From: Rhizobium bangladeshense
GTDB taxonomy: Bacteria > Pseudomonadota > Alphaproteobacteria > Rhizobiales > Rhizobiaceae
Length of the DNA: 34,543 bases
Reading direction: 5' to 3'
Assembly: GCF_001662075.1 (NCBI RefSeq)
Contig: NZ_LYPL01000027.1
Coordinates: forward strand, 1-34,543
Shown piece by piece: positions 24,513 to 33,227 of this stretch. The notes beneath the pieces are model-generated. The model did no database searches. It was not told where the DNA came from and was given only the letters and a program-made list of their open reading frames with translations. The position numbers were made by a program, and so were the translations under genes. How positions within the stretch are numbered: position 1 is the stretch's first letter; every line of letters begins with the position of its first letter.

Positions 24513-27500
24513 TTCGTCGCGGGCCAGAGGTAGACGATGCCGAGCGGCTCCAACTGCCGCGCCTTCACTTCATACCCGTCTTTGACCTTTTGGGGTTCGT
24601 GATCGAGGTCATCCTGCAGGCGAAGCAGTTTTTGGTCCCAGGTGCGGCGATCAGCCTCCATCTGCCGCATCTCCTTCTCCGACTGTTGACGCTGCTCTTC
24701 CGTCGAAAAGTCGAAAGCGAATTGGTCTACCGGCTTCTTCTCGCGCATCGCATCTCGCACCTTCTGAATCTGGCGTGTGAGGAGATCAGCCATGGCTTCC
24801 CCCTCACGCCGGCCGTTTTCAGCAAGCTCGGTCAGGGCCCTCTTTTCCGACGCTTCGGCTCTCGTCTCGAGGTATGGGCGAAGATCACGGATGTCGAGTT
24901 CCACCGTTCTCTCCAATCGTTCCACGACGCTTTGGATCGGCGTGCGCCCCGTGCGCAAAGCATCATCCAACTGGTCGATGGTCGTCATTTCGCCCCCTTC
25001 TGCGAAAGGCGACAGAGGGGCCTCATCTCGGCGAATATCGCGCCAAGCAGCGGTGATCGGAATGATTTCCTCATGCAGCCGGCGCGCACCAGGACCGAAG
25101 AGCGATAGCCTGCCAATCAAGACGACACGCGGCTGCGCGCCAGGACCGATGATAGCGGTGACCCTGCCGATATTGGAGCGGAAACCTTGCGACGCGAACC
25201 GGGAGATCAGCCGCTTGACCAGTCGGTGCTCCAGATGGAGCTGAACGACGTCCTGTGGCTCTGGCTGTCCCTCCTTCACGAAGGGAGGTTCAAAGACGAG
25301 GCCGCGCACCGGTGTCTTCCGACGCCAACGCTCCCGTTCATAGGGACGGCCAGGGCGGCCGGGACGGAGTTCGTCAAAAAGCGTTGCCCAACTGCGATCC
25401 TTGGCGAACGCGGGATGCTGCGGATCAAGTGCAAGAGCCTCAGGCACGCTGAAATGCCCTGGAGATAGCGCAGCGTTGTCGTCCTTCAAAGCGATCTCGA
25501 CCACCTGCCGGATTTCGGCTCCATCGACACCGACCCGCTTACGTGCCTGCTCGAGAAGGCGCTGAAGTCGGTCCTGCTCTTCCTTCAGCCGCCCCAGACG
25601 TTTTTCCTGCTCGTCGCCGAGTTCCTTTTCGGCAGTCGAGACCTTGGAGGAGTTCTCGGCTTCGATCTCGGCGGAGATGCGTTGCGCCTCGCCGCGGCGA
25701 ATACCATCTCGTGACAGGCGCTTCTCAATTGTCTGCCGCAACACTTCACCAGAGGCCCCAAGTTCCTTTCGGATGACCTCTGTCTTGCGCACCAAGGCAT
25801 CGAGAACCCGGTCCTCCTCACGCTGGGTGTAGAAGAAATAGCTGCAGTTCACGGTCTTCGAGGGCTGTAGCTTTCTGTCAATTCGGCCGTTTCGTTGCTC
25901 CAGGCGCGAAGGATTCCAAGGCAGATCGACGTGGATCAGGTCATGGCATCTTGCCTGTAAATTCAGGCCTTCGCGTGCCGCATCAGTACAAACCAGAATG
26001 CGGACCGGTTCCTGATCAAACGGGGCATTAAAGGCAATCTTGATGCGGTCCCGCTCCTCAAGGCTGGTCTGGCCGGTGAAGACGAGGATGCGACCGTCGA
26101 GGTCGACCCTGTTGCGGCTCCGCCTGAGAAGGCCTTCCTTCAATCGATCCACGAGCCAGCGACGTGTATCATCCCATTCAGTGAAAAGGATAAGACGACG
26201 ATCGCGCCATTGGTGCGAGCCGTCCAGCATTTCGGCCTCGGCCCAATCCAAAATCGCCTCTATTCGGCCGTCAGGACCGTCCTTCGCGACACTGGAAATC
26301 GCCAGCATGTGATCGACGTGGGCAATCGCGGCGTCGATATCCCCGAGCTCTGAGCGCGCTTCGACCGTCGCCACATCGATTAGATCGTTGTCTTCGGCCA
26401 GATCGATGACGTCGTCTGCAGAGACACCGGCTTCCTCTCGCTTTCGATTGAGCGTCTTGCGATGAGTTCTCAACGTTCTGTCGAACGCCGCAATTGAGGA
26501 GAACAGGCGTTGCTGGAGGTTGGCAAACAGGAAACGAGCCCGCGAGCCGCCATTGGATGACGACCGGTACTCGTCCAGCATCGCTGCGAGCGTGAGTTCG
26601 GGGGCGTTGCCAGGCAAGTTCTCAATTTTGATCGGCTTGACGATCCGCTCGGGGAAGGGCTGCCCCAGGAGGCGCAGGTCCTCCTTGAGCCTACGAACCA
26701 TGACCGGTTCGAGTTCCTTCGCATCGACATTGATGCCTCTTGTGAAGCGTTGCGGGTCCAAGATTTCCAGCAGCGTCGCGAATGAGTTGGAATGACCGTT
26801 GTGCGGCGTAGCCGACAGAAACAGGCGATGTTCGAAGCGACCCGCGATCTGCCGCACGGCACGAGTCATTTGGCTTTCGGTTGCCCAGACGGTTCCGGAG
26901 GAAGGCGCAGCGTGATGGGCTTCATCAAGAATGAGCAGTGATCTCGCGCGAAATTCGCCGAGAAGGTCACGGAGGCCAGACATGTAGGTCTCGTCCGAAA
27001 GCACGCTGTGTGACACAAGGAACCGCGAACCGACGCTCCATGGATTGGCCGAGAAGCCACGGGTGCGGCGCGTCTCCAGCAGATATTCACGGTCTACGAT
27101 GGTGAAATCCAACCCGAATTTCTGTGAGAGTTCATCTTGCCACTGTAGCAGCATGGAAGCTGGAGCCGCGACAACGACAATTTCAACACGTCGCCTGAGA
27201 AGAAGTTCGCGGACGATCAGTCCAGCCTCGACCGTCTTGCCAAGACCCACGTCGTCGGCGATCAACAGATTGACGCGAGGCAGGTCCAGGGCCTTTGCCA
27301 ACGGCAGGAGTTGATAGGCATCCAAGCGAATGCCGGCTCGGAACGGAGCTTGGAAGAGCTTTCGATCTGCCGCAGATGCCGTCCGCCATTCAGTCGCCCG
27401 CAAAAACGCGCCGAGACGCTCAGGTCCCTCGAACGTTGTCTGGAAGAGGGCCGACCAATCGTTGGGATCGATCACCTGTTCATCAACTTCCGACGCAAGG

Positions 27501-27670
27501 GTGACGCGCAGCGCTTCGCCTTGTGCGTCGTCCTCAACGGAAATCAGATCAACGAACGGGATCGATCCGATTCTTCCACTTTGCTCAACGACCCAGCTTT
27601 TAGAGCGAATGCGGACAAACGTTCCTGGCAATAAGTCGTGGGAGGGTTTTGTCGTTGTCGCCGTATCCAA
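24509..27670 (-). CDS. drmD: DrmD, SNF2-like DISARM helicase
   Basis: This 1053-residue SNF2/RapA-type ATPase has Walker A DDVGLGKTVEAG (139-150), DEAH (249-252), SATP (286-289) and the C-terminal motifs REGLNLQA (566-573) and QRNGRIDR (592-599). Charged coiled coils follow (about 650-720 and 950-1030). DrmD is the first gene of class 1 DISARM and is thought to act as a DNA translocase. The start is TTG at 27670, with GGGGAG about seven bases upstream; no ATG gives the same N-terminus. It is the first gene of the operon and lies 214 bp from tRNA-Gln, where the promoter must be. It overlaps drmMI by four bases. Confidence 0.9.
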   Translation of the reverse strand: MDTATTTKPSHDLLPGTFVRIRSKSWVVEQSGRIGSIPFVDLISVEDDAQGEALRVTLASEVDEQVIDPNDWSALFQTTFEGPERLGAFLRATEWRTASAADRKLFQAPFRAGIRLDAYQLLPLAKALDLPRVNLLIADDVGLGKTVEAGLIVRELLLRRRVEIVVVAAPASMLLQWQDELSQKFGLDFTIVDREYLLETRRTRGFSANPWSVGSRFLVSHSVLSDETYMSGLRDLLGEFRARSLLILDEAHHAAPSSGTVWATESQMTRAVRQIAGRFEHRLFLSATPHNGHSNSFATLLEILDPQRFTRGINVDAKELEPVMVRRLKEDLRLLGQPFPERIVKPIKIENLPGNAPELTLAAMLDEYRSSSNGGSRARFLFANLQQRLFSSIAAFDRTLRTHRKTLNRKREEAGVSADDVIDLAEDNDLIDVATVEARSELGDIDAAIAHVDHMLAISSVAKDGPDGRIEAILDWAEAEMLDGSHQWRDRRLILFTEWDDTRRWLVDRLKEGLLRRSRNRVDLDGRILVFTGQTSLEERDRIKIAFNAPFDQEPVRILVCTDAAREGLNLQARCHDLIHVDLPWNPSRLEQRNGRIDRKLQPSKTVNCSYFFYTQREEDRVLDALVRKTEVIRKELGASGEVLRQTIEKRLSRDGIRRGEAQRISAEIEAENSSKVSTAEKELGDEQEKRLGRLKEEQDRLQRLLEQARKRVGVDGAEIRQVVEIALKDDNAALSPGHFSVPEALALDPQHPAFAKDRSWATLFDELRPGRPGRPYERERWRRKTPVRGLVFEPPFVKEGQPEPQDVVQLHLEHRLVKRLISRFASQGFRSNIGRVTAIIGPGAQPRVVLIGRLSLFGPGARRLHEEIIPITAAWRDIRRDEAPLSPFAEGGEMTTIDQLDDALRTGRTPIQSVVERLERTVELDIRDLRPYLETRAEASEKRALTELAENGRREGEAMADLLTRQIQKVRDAMREKKPVDQFAFDFSTEEQRQQSEKEMRQMEADRRTWDQKLLRLQDDLDHEPQKVKDGYEVKARQLEPLGIVYLWPATN

Positions 27671-27884
27671 AATCTACTCCCCATCCACCTGCATCAAAGC
27701 CGGCGTAAACGCCTAATTCCGATCGCGCAATATTTAGCGCAACTTTTGATGGAAAGCTCCGGATAACTTTGAGATCCGAACTATTTTTGCACAGCCAATT
27801 ATCAAAGATTACGCAGCTAGGCGGAGCAAAACGCACATTAAAGAAAAGTTGCGCTTCAAAGAAATGCTGGAAAACCTGGAACAT
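27671..27884. promoter_or_regulatory. Upstream region of the DISARM operon
   Basis: This 214-bp A/T-rich gap separates drmD from tRNA-Gln and should hold the drmD promoter. It contains 12-bp inverted arms, AGCGCAACTTTT (27736-27747) and AAAAGTTGCGCT (27844-27855), 96 bases apart. I cannot point to one convincing promoter. No integrase or protein gene is seen. Confidence 0.4.
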
Positions 27885-27959
27885 TGGCTGGGGCGCCTGG
27901 ATTCGAACCAGGGGATGGCGGTACCAAAAACCGCTGCCTTACCGCTTGGCTACGCCCCA
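27885..27959 (-). tRNA. tRNA-Gln (anticodon TTG)
   Basis: The minus strand folds as a complete tRNA of 75 bases including an encoded CCA. The acceptor TGGGGCG pairs with CGCCCCA, the D arm is GCC/GGC, the anticodon stem GCGGT/ACCGC holds the loop TTTTGGT (anticodon TTG, reads CAA), and the T arm CCTGG-TTCGAAT-CCAGG is canonical. Its 3' end points toward the DISARM island, the usual side for tRNA-targeted islands. I found no clear repeat of the tRNA 3' end near the far end of the island (about 11.69 kb). Confidence 0.95.
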
Positions 27960-28126
27960 CCAGAGCTTGAGCGGCGAACCGCTTGCTCACAAATCGACGC
28001 CTGATTAGCAAAGCTCTTTGCCTGTCACAATGACTAAGTTTAAGCCTCGTGCAGATTTATGCGCGCGAAGCGGCGGGCGGCGTGCTAGCATAAGGCGATA
28101 TTATCAACCTGAGATCATCGTCCCGC

Positions 28127-29035
28127 ATGGAAAGTCCCGCATTCGACCTTGCTTTCGAGCCGGCCTATGGGCGCGCCGTGCCGGTTGCTCCCGATATCTT
28201 GCGCATCACGGCGGAAAATCCCGGGCCTTTCACCTTTTTCGGCACCAACAGCTATCTCGTCGGCTCTTCCTCGCTTGGCGTCATCGATCCCGGGCCGGAG
28301 GACGAGGCGCATTTTCAGGCGCTGATGGCGGCGATAGGTGGGCGGGAGGTGACGCATATCTTCGTCAGCCATACCCATCGCGATCACTCGCCGCTTGCCC
28401 GGCGGCTGCAGGCGGAAACGGGAGCGCTGACGGTGGGGCAAGGGCCGCACCGGCCGGCGCGGCGGCTCAGGGAGGGCGAGGTCAATCCCTTTGCCGAAAG
28501 CTCGGATATGGAGTTCGTGCCGGATGTCGCGCTCGGCGATGGCGAGACGATAGCGGGCGATGGCTGGGCGCTGACGGCGGTGCTGACGCCGGGGCATACG
28601 GCTAATCACGCCGCCTTCGGGCTCGAAGGCCGCGACATCCTGTTTTCCGGCGATCATGTCATGGCCTGGTCGACCTCGATCGTCGCCCCGCCGGATGGGG
28701 CGATGGCGGATTATATGGCCTCGCTCGACAGACTGATTACGCGCGAGGACGGCCTGCTGCTGCCCGGCCATGGCGGGCCGGTGCGCGAGCCGAAGACCTT
28801 TCTGCCGGCGCTGAAGGCGCATCGGCTGGGGCGCGAGCGGGCGGTGCTGGCGCGGGTCGCGGCCGGCGATCGTCAGATATCGGCGATGGTGAAGGCGATC
28901 TATCGCGATACCGATCCGAAGCTCTATGGGGCGGCGGCGCTTTCCCTCCTCGCCCATATCGAGGATCTGGTCGAGCGCGGCGCGATTGTCGCGGATGGGC
29001 CGCCCTCGCTTGCCGCGCGCTACCGGCCGGCGTAA
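28127..29035 (+). CDS. MBL-fold metallo-hydrolase (LACTB2-like)
   Basis: This 302-residue metallo-beta-lactamase-fold protein has SHTHRDH (81-87; metal ligands His82, His84, Asp86, His87), then TPGHTANH, FSGDHVM and PGHGGP, which supply the other ligands. The C-terminal helical part (about 215-302) includes a winged-helix-like segment as in LACTB2-type hydrolases. Substrates in the family include RNA and thioesters, so the reaction cannot be fixed. It starts at ATG 28127 and leads a three-gene set with the DCC protein (18 bp after its stop) and the DUF4166 protein. Confidence 0.92.
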   Translation: MESPAFDLAFEPAYGRAVPVAPDILRITAENPGPFTFFGTNSYLVGSSSLGVIDPGPEDEAHFQALMAAIGGREVTHIFVSHTHRDHSPLARRLQAETGALTVGQGPHRPARRLREGEVNPFAESSDMEFVPDVALGDGETIAGDGWALTAVLTPGHTANHAAFGLEGRDILFSGDHVMAWSTSIVAPPDGAMADYMASLDRLITREDGLLLPGHGGPVREPKTFLPALKAHRLGRERAVLARVAAGDRQISAMVKAIYRDTDPKLYGAAALSLLAHIEDLVERGAIVADGPPSLAARYRPA

Positions 29036-29053
29036 AGGAGAGGCGGAGGGGAG

Positions 29054-29509
29054 ATGAGCATGGGCCGAGCCGATTACAGCTATCGCACCGATCCCGCCGT
29101 GCCCGCCTTTGCCGATGACCGGCCGCTGATCGTCTTCGATGGTGAATGCGTCTTCTGCTCCGGCTGGGTGAAGTTCGCGCTGAAACACGACAGGCGGCAC
29201 CGCTACCGCTTTGTCGCGGCGCAGTCGCCGCTCGGGCAAGCGCTCTACCGGCATTACGGGCTCGATTGCCGCGACTACGAAACCAATATCCTGATCGAAG
29301 GCGGCCGCGCCTTCTTCAAATCCGACGGCTCGATCCGCATGGTGGCGGGGCTCGGCTTTCCCTATTCGCTGGTGAAGCTGTTCCGGCTGCTGCCGCGGCG
29401 CGCAGCGGACGCGCTTTATGAATTCATCGCCCGCAACCGGCTGAAGATTGCCGGCCGCCAGAGCTGCATGGTGCCGACGCCAGAGCAGCGCAGCCGCTTC
29501 ATCACATGA
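29054..29509 (+). CDS. DCC-family (DUF393) thiol-disulfide oxidoreductase-like protein
   Basis: This 151-residue protein has the DUF393 signature FDGECVFC (28-35), giving a CxxC pair (Cys32, Cys35) in the position of a thioredoxin-like active site, with typical downstream 'NILIEGGRAFFKSDGSIRMV' type sequence near residues 77-96. Catalysis is assumed from the family. The start could be 29054 or Met3 at 29060. GGAGG-type ribosome-binding sequence lies just upstream. Its stop overlaps the next start (ATGA), so the pair is translationally coupled. Confidence 0.9.
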   Translation: MSMGRADYSYRTDPAVPAFADDRPLIVFDGECVFCSGWVKFALKHDRRHRYRFVAAQSPLGQALYRHYGLDCRDYETNILIEGGRAFFKSDGSIRMVAGLGFPYSLVKLFRLLPRRAADALYEFIARNRLKIAGRQSCMVPTPEQRSRFIT

Positions 29510-31227
29510 GCGGCGGCACTTTTTCCCTGCTGATCATCGGCGGCTACGGCAGCTTCGGCGGCCGGCTCGCCCAGCTGCTCGGCGAGGAACCGCGGCTCCG
29601 GTTGCTGATCGCCGGCCGCTCGCTCGAAAAGGCCGATGATTTCGTCTTCGATATGCGGTCGCCGAAAGGCGGCGCCGGGCGGCTCGGGAGTAACGATCTC
29701 GGGGCGTGGCTGCAGGCGGTCGCCTTCGATCGTGACGGTGACCTCCGGGAGCAGCTGACGCGGCTGAGGCCCGATCTCGTCGTCGATGCCTCCGGGCCGT
29801 TCCAGAGCTTCACCGGCAATGGCTACAAGGTGGTGCGGGCCTGCATTGAGCTCGGCATCGATTATGCCGATCTCGCCGACAGCACCGGCTTCGTCGCCGG
29901 CATCAGCGGGCTCGATGCGGCAGCCAAGGCGAAGGGCATCTTCGTGCTCTCGGGTCTGAGCAGCCTGCCTGCCCTCTCCTTCGCGGCGCTGGAGGCGATG
30001 GCGCCGCATTTCTCCCGCATCGAAAGTGTGGCGGCCGGCATTGCCCCGTCGGCGCATGTGAAGATCGGCCTCAATGTCGTCAGGGCGATCGCAAGTTATG
30101 CCGGCAAGCCGGTGGCGGTGCTGCGCGAGGGGCAGCCGGCCGACGGGCGCGGGCTGATCGACGAGATGCGGGTGGAGATCGCGCCGCCCGGTGTGGCGCC
30201 GCTCGCCAGCCGGATGTTCCTGCTGGTCGATGCACCGGATCTGGCGCTGCTGCCGCAGCACATTGCCGGGCTGCAATCCACCTTTACCGGGGTCGGCACC
30301 GAGCCGCAGGCGCTGCAGCGGCTGCTGAGCCTTGCCGCCCGGCTGGTGAAGCTGCGGCTGCTGCCCTCGCTCGCGCCGTTTGCGCGGGCGCTGCAGGCGG
30401 CCAGCCATCGCCTCGCCCTCGGCGCCCACCGCGGCGGCATGTTCGTGCGCGCCGGCGGGCTCGATCGCGATGGGCGGCGGCTGACATCCAGCTGGGATCT
30501 GATTGCCGAAGGCGATGACGGGCCGTTCGTTCCGATCATCGGCGTGGAGGCTCTGGTGCGCCGGCTGCTTGAAGGCATCCGGCCCCAGAGTGGCGCGCGG
30601 CCGGCGGCGGGGGAATTGTCGCTTGCGGATTTCGAAGCGGCCTTCCGGCGATTCAAGATCACCTCAGGCATCCGGCTGGACTACGAGGAGGAGCCGCTGC
30701 CGCTCTACCGGCGCATTCTCGGCAGCGCCTGGCAGCAGCTGCCGCCCGCCCTTGCCGCGATCCATGCCGGCGGCACCCGCCTCGCCTCCGGCCGGGCACG
30801 GATCGAGCGCGGCGGCGGACTGCTCGCCCGGCTCGTCGCCGGCGTGATCGGCTTTCCCCCGGCCGGCGACGATGTGCCGGTCGCGGTGCGCTTCGCCACC
30901 GATGGCGACAGGGAGATCTGGACGCGCACATTCGGAGGCAAGGCGTTCCGCAGCTGGCAGGCCGAGGGCAAGGGCGGCGACCGGCACCTGCTCGCCGAGG
31001 TCTTCGGTCCGTTCCGGGTGCTCTTGGCGCTGGTGCCGGAGGGCGACAGGCTGCGGCTTGTCGTGCGCGGCTGGCGGTTTTTCGGGGTCCCGCTGCCGCT
31101 GTTCCTGGCGCCCGGCGGCGACACCTACGAGGAGGAGCGCGATGGCCGGTTTCATTTTCATGTCGAGATCGGCGGGCCGCTGACCGGGCTGGTGGTGCGG
31201 TATTCGGGGTGGCTGGTGCTGGAGTGA
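29506..31227 (+). CDS. Saccharopine-dehydrogenase-like protein with C-terminal DUF4166 domain
   Basis: This 573-residue protein opens with a Rossmann NADP-binding fold (LLIIGGYGSFGGRLAQLL at about 8-25, then LIAGRS) like saccharopine dehydrogenase-type reductases. It ends (about 385-573) in a DUF4166 domain with a recognisable WQQLPPALAAIH start and GGGLLARLVAGVIGFPPAG. Neither substrate nor pathway is known. It is coupled to the DCC protein by a four-base overlap, an arrangement I recall as recurrent in Rhizobium, so the pair likely work in one redox process. No signal peptide is visible. Confidence 0.85.
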   Translation: MSGGTFSLLIIGGYGSFGGRLAQLLGEEPRLRLLIAGRSLEKADDFVFDMRSPKGGAGRLGSNDLGAWLQAVAFDRDGDLREQLTRLRPDLVVDASGPFQSFTGNGYKVVRACIELGIDYADLADSTGFVAGISGLDAAAKAKGIFVLSGLSSLPALSFAALEAMAPHFSRIESVAAGIAPSAHVKIGLNVVRAIASYAGKPVAVLREGQPADGRGLIDEMRVEIAPPGVAPLASRMFLLVDAPDLALLPQHIAGLQSTFTGVGTEPQALQRLLSLAARLVKLRLLPSLAPFARALQAASHRLALGAHRGGMFVRAGGLDRDGRRLTSSWDLIAEGDDGPFVPIIGVEALVRRLLEGIRPQSGARPAAGELSLADFEAAFRRFKITSGIRLDYEEEPLPLYRRILGSAWQQLPPALAAIHAGGTRLASGRARIERGGGLLARLVAGVIGFPPAGDDVPVAVRFATDGDREIWTRTFGGKAFRSWQAEGKGGDRHLLAEVFGPFRVLLALVPEGDRLRLVVRGWRFFGVPLPLFLAPGGDTYEEERDGRFHFHVEIGGPLTGLVVRYSGWLVLE

Positions 31228-31260
31228 GCCCTCGCCAGCGTCATGGCGTGACCTCTCTCC

Positions 31261-31377
31261 AGCCTCATCCTGAGGTGCGTAGCCCACAGGGCGAAGCCTC
31301 GAAGGACGGGGGCTGGCCACTGGTGCCACCCGCGCTCGCCCTTCGAGGCCCCTGCGGGGCACCTCAGGATGAGGGCT
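31261..31377. repeat. Long alphaproteobacterial hairpin repeat
   Basis: AGCCTCATCCTGAGGTGC (31261-31278) pairs with GCACCTCAGGATGAGGGCT (31359-31377), and inner segments CCTCGAAGG and CCTTCGAGG also pair, giving an extended interrupted hairpin just after the DUF4166 gene. It is a different family from the ATCCCAGGG repeats and may end transcription. The region from here to 31592 has no gene. Confidence 0.8.
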
Positions 31378-31543
31378 GATCGTTGTGCGGGCTGCCCTCT
31401 CCTTCCCTCATTGCTGTGTCCTCAGGAATGCGGGAGGTCAGTTGAGTGATACTGCAGGAGCGTCGAGTTTGCGGTGCTGGAAGTGGGTTGAGTTTGCCGC
31501 ACCCTCTCCCGGCCCTTCGCTTGGGCTCAGGGCGTTCGCCGCT

Positions 31544-31568
31544 GCAATCGATTCACTGGATCGATTGC
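31544..31568. repeat. Short hairpin GCAATCGAT/ATCGATTGC
   Basis: A perfect 9-bp stem with a 7-base loop (TCACTGG) lies 24 bases before the stop of the minus-strand DUF1499 gene. A second small hairpin, CCGCC-TTT-GGCGG (31572-31584), follows. Either could terminate transcription of the DUF1499 gene, although no T-run is seen on its strand. Confidence 0.55.
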
Positions 31569-31592
31569 TGCCGCCTTTGGCGGCACCGCGGC

Positions 31593-32504
31593 TCACCCAC
31601 CCGCAAGCCCCAGGAGTTCGGCGTCCAGCGCCTTCAAATAATCGCCGGCGATTGCGGCGCTGAAGCCGAGGTCGTGTTGGCCGTAGCGGGAGGCGACGCG
31701 GATGTCGACGAAGGTGGTTTCGGCCTCTTCGCGGAGCCGGATAAGGATATCGAAGCGCAGGCCGAGGACCAGCGTGCGGTTGGTCGCCTGCAGCGTCACG
31801 CCGTTGGCGCCGCGGATCAGCTTGGCGACATCGTCTACATAGGGGCGCGGGGTCGGCACGGGAACAATGCCGGGCGCGTCGGCGACGGCATCGTCGCTGC
31901 CGGGCGCCGGCTTTGCCGGTCTGTCCTCCGGGTCGTGATCCGGCTCTGTCGTGCCGGTGCTCCTGACGATGACAAAGCCGCTCTGCTTGGCGACCTTGCG
32001 CACCGCCTCCAGCACGCGGTCAAGCGCGCCCTCATAACGCCGGCCGGTCAGCTCGGGATAGGCGGCGATCTGCTTTTCGCGATCCTCCGGCGTCACGAGA
32101 TTGCGCTTCAGCCAGATCTGATCGGCTTTCGGGGTCGAGAGCCAGTCAGGTGCTGCGACCGGATCGGTGGAGACGTCGTAGATGTCGGGCAGCGTCATGT
32201 AGCGCTCGGCGGCCAAGGCGCCGATGGCGAGCGGAAAGGCGGTATAGATCAGCGCGGCAAGTGCGGCGAGCCCGCCTTCGGCGCCTGATACCCAGAGGCT
32301 GCGCAGGCCGATTGCGGCCAGCAGGGCCGCCAGCAGCGCGAAACCGGCGGTGGTGATCAAAAGCAGCACGAGATAGGGAGTGGCAAGCCCGCCGAAGCGA
32401 TGGGCGATCAGCACCGCCAGCGCCAGCACCAGGGAAAACGCCCCGAGCAGCCGCGAAAAGCGGGCGGCGCTGGAAACGGGACGGTCGTAACGGATGGCCA
32501 TCAA
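31593..32504 (-). CDS. DUF1499-domain membrane protein
   Basis: This 303-residue protein has three hydrophobic segments in the first 100 residues (LGAFSLVLALAVLIAHRFGG, LVLLLITTAGFALLAALLAA, GLAALAALIYTAFPLAIGAL) and a soluble C-terminal DUF1499 domain (about 118-300) that carries the RVASRYGQHDLGFSA stretch near 274-288. An acidic, proline-rich linker (about 185-220) interrupts the domain. The function is unknown in the family. The ATG at 32504 or 32501 could be used. It is a single gene with no operon partner on this strand. Confidence 0.85.
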   Translation of the reverse strand: MMAIRYDRPVSSAARFSRLLGAFSLVLALAVLIAHRFGGLATPYLVLLLITTAGFALLAALLAAIGLRSLWVSGAEGGLAALAALIYTAFPLAIGALAAERYMTLPDIYDVSTDPVAAPDWLSTPKADQIWLKRNLVTPEDREKQIAAYPELTGRRYEGALDRVLEAVRKVAKQSGFVIVRSTGTTEPDHDPEDRPAKPAPGSDDAVADAPGIVPVPTPRPYVDDVAKLIRGANGVTLQATNRTLVLGLRFDILIRLREEAETTFVDIRVASRYGQHDLGFSAAIAGDYLKALDAELLGLAGG

Positions 32505-32563
32505 ACTTACCGGTTGCTCGTCAGCGCCGCGCCCTCAACCACGCAAATCGCCATATCCCTGTT

Positions 32564-32730
32564 TAGAGCATGATGCCGAAAAGTGTGAAGCGGTTTTCGG
32601 ACGACATCATGCTCTATTTCTTTGATTTGGATCCGGATTCAGATTTTTGGCCAGCCCGGCCCAAAATCACCCGGATCGGGGCAAGATTCGGCTGAATTGA
32701 AACTGTTGTTTCGGAATATCCGATGGAATT
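32564..32730. repeat. RIME-like repeat, GAGCATGATG type
   Basis: TAGAGCATGATG (32564-32575) mirrors CATCATGCTCTA (32605-32616) across the AAGCGGTTTTCGG core, a common rhizobial intergenic element. The following 100 bases are A/T-richer than neighbours and seem to be part of the same mosaic. An open frame runs across it from 32622, but it is not believed to be coding; the gene starts at 32832. Confidence 0.75.
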
Positions 32731-32831
32731 CTCCCGACATCGCCGGGCCGATTCATGAGCCCTTGCTGATATGGGAAAAAAAGGTCATTCTGCCGCGGTT
32801 TCATCTCCGGTTTAAGGCAAGGAGAGGCGGG

Positions 32832-33221
32832 ATGATTTCACCCGAGATAGCAGCAAGGCCGCAGGCGTCTGCGCTTGGCGGAATCGACCACGGCGAGCCG
32901 ACGCTGCCGATGGAGCTCGTCGAGCTCGAACTTTCGCTCGAAGGTTATGCCGGCGGCGATGCCGGTTTCTGCGAGGCGGTGCGCCAGGCGGCAGGCCGGG
33001 CGGGCGGCGAGCTTCTGTTCGACCTGCCGGCCGGCGGCCTGATCGCCGATTGCCGGCGCATCGCGGTGCTGCGGATTCCCGATGGCGAAAGCGAGATGCG
33101 CGTCGTGCTGGCGCTGCTCGATTATGCCGGCACCGAAATCCGCATGCAGGCGCCCGACGAGGACACCGCGCATCTGGTGCGCTTCGCCGATGCCTTCGTC
33201 GAAGTGCTGGAGCGGATTTGA
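32832..33221 (+). CDS. Conserved hypothetical protein, 129 residues
   Basis: I do not recognise a domain. The start at 32832 has AAGGAGAGGCGGG just upstream; the frame is open further back but that part is repeat sequence. The protein is acidic, with alternating strands and helices (MELVELELSLEGYAGGDAGF, later EMRVVLALLDYAGTEIRM) and a C-terminal helix VRFADAFVEVLERI. It has no membrane segment or signal peptide. Its stop is 6 bases from the stop of the convergent zinc-ribbon gene. Confidence 0.72.
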   Translation: MISPEIAARPQASALGGIDHGEPTLPMELVELELSLEGYAGGDAGFCEAVRQAAGRAGGELLFDLPAGGLIADCRRIAVLRIPDGESEMRVVLALLDYAGTEIRMQAPDEDTAHLVRFADAFVEVLERI

Positions 33222-33227
33222 GCTGAA

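Noticed and set aside
20547..27670. BREX (PglX plus helicase) or a type I/III restriction system as the identity of the cluster
   Set aside because: There is no PglZ, BrxC, BrxL, HsdS or type III pair, while DUF1998 DrmB and DrmA are present; DISARM explains all four core genes.
28115..29254. A 379-residue open frame on the minus strand
   Set aside because: It is antisense to the MBL-fold gene, which has all metal-binding motifs, and is Arg/His-rich with no recognisable domain.
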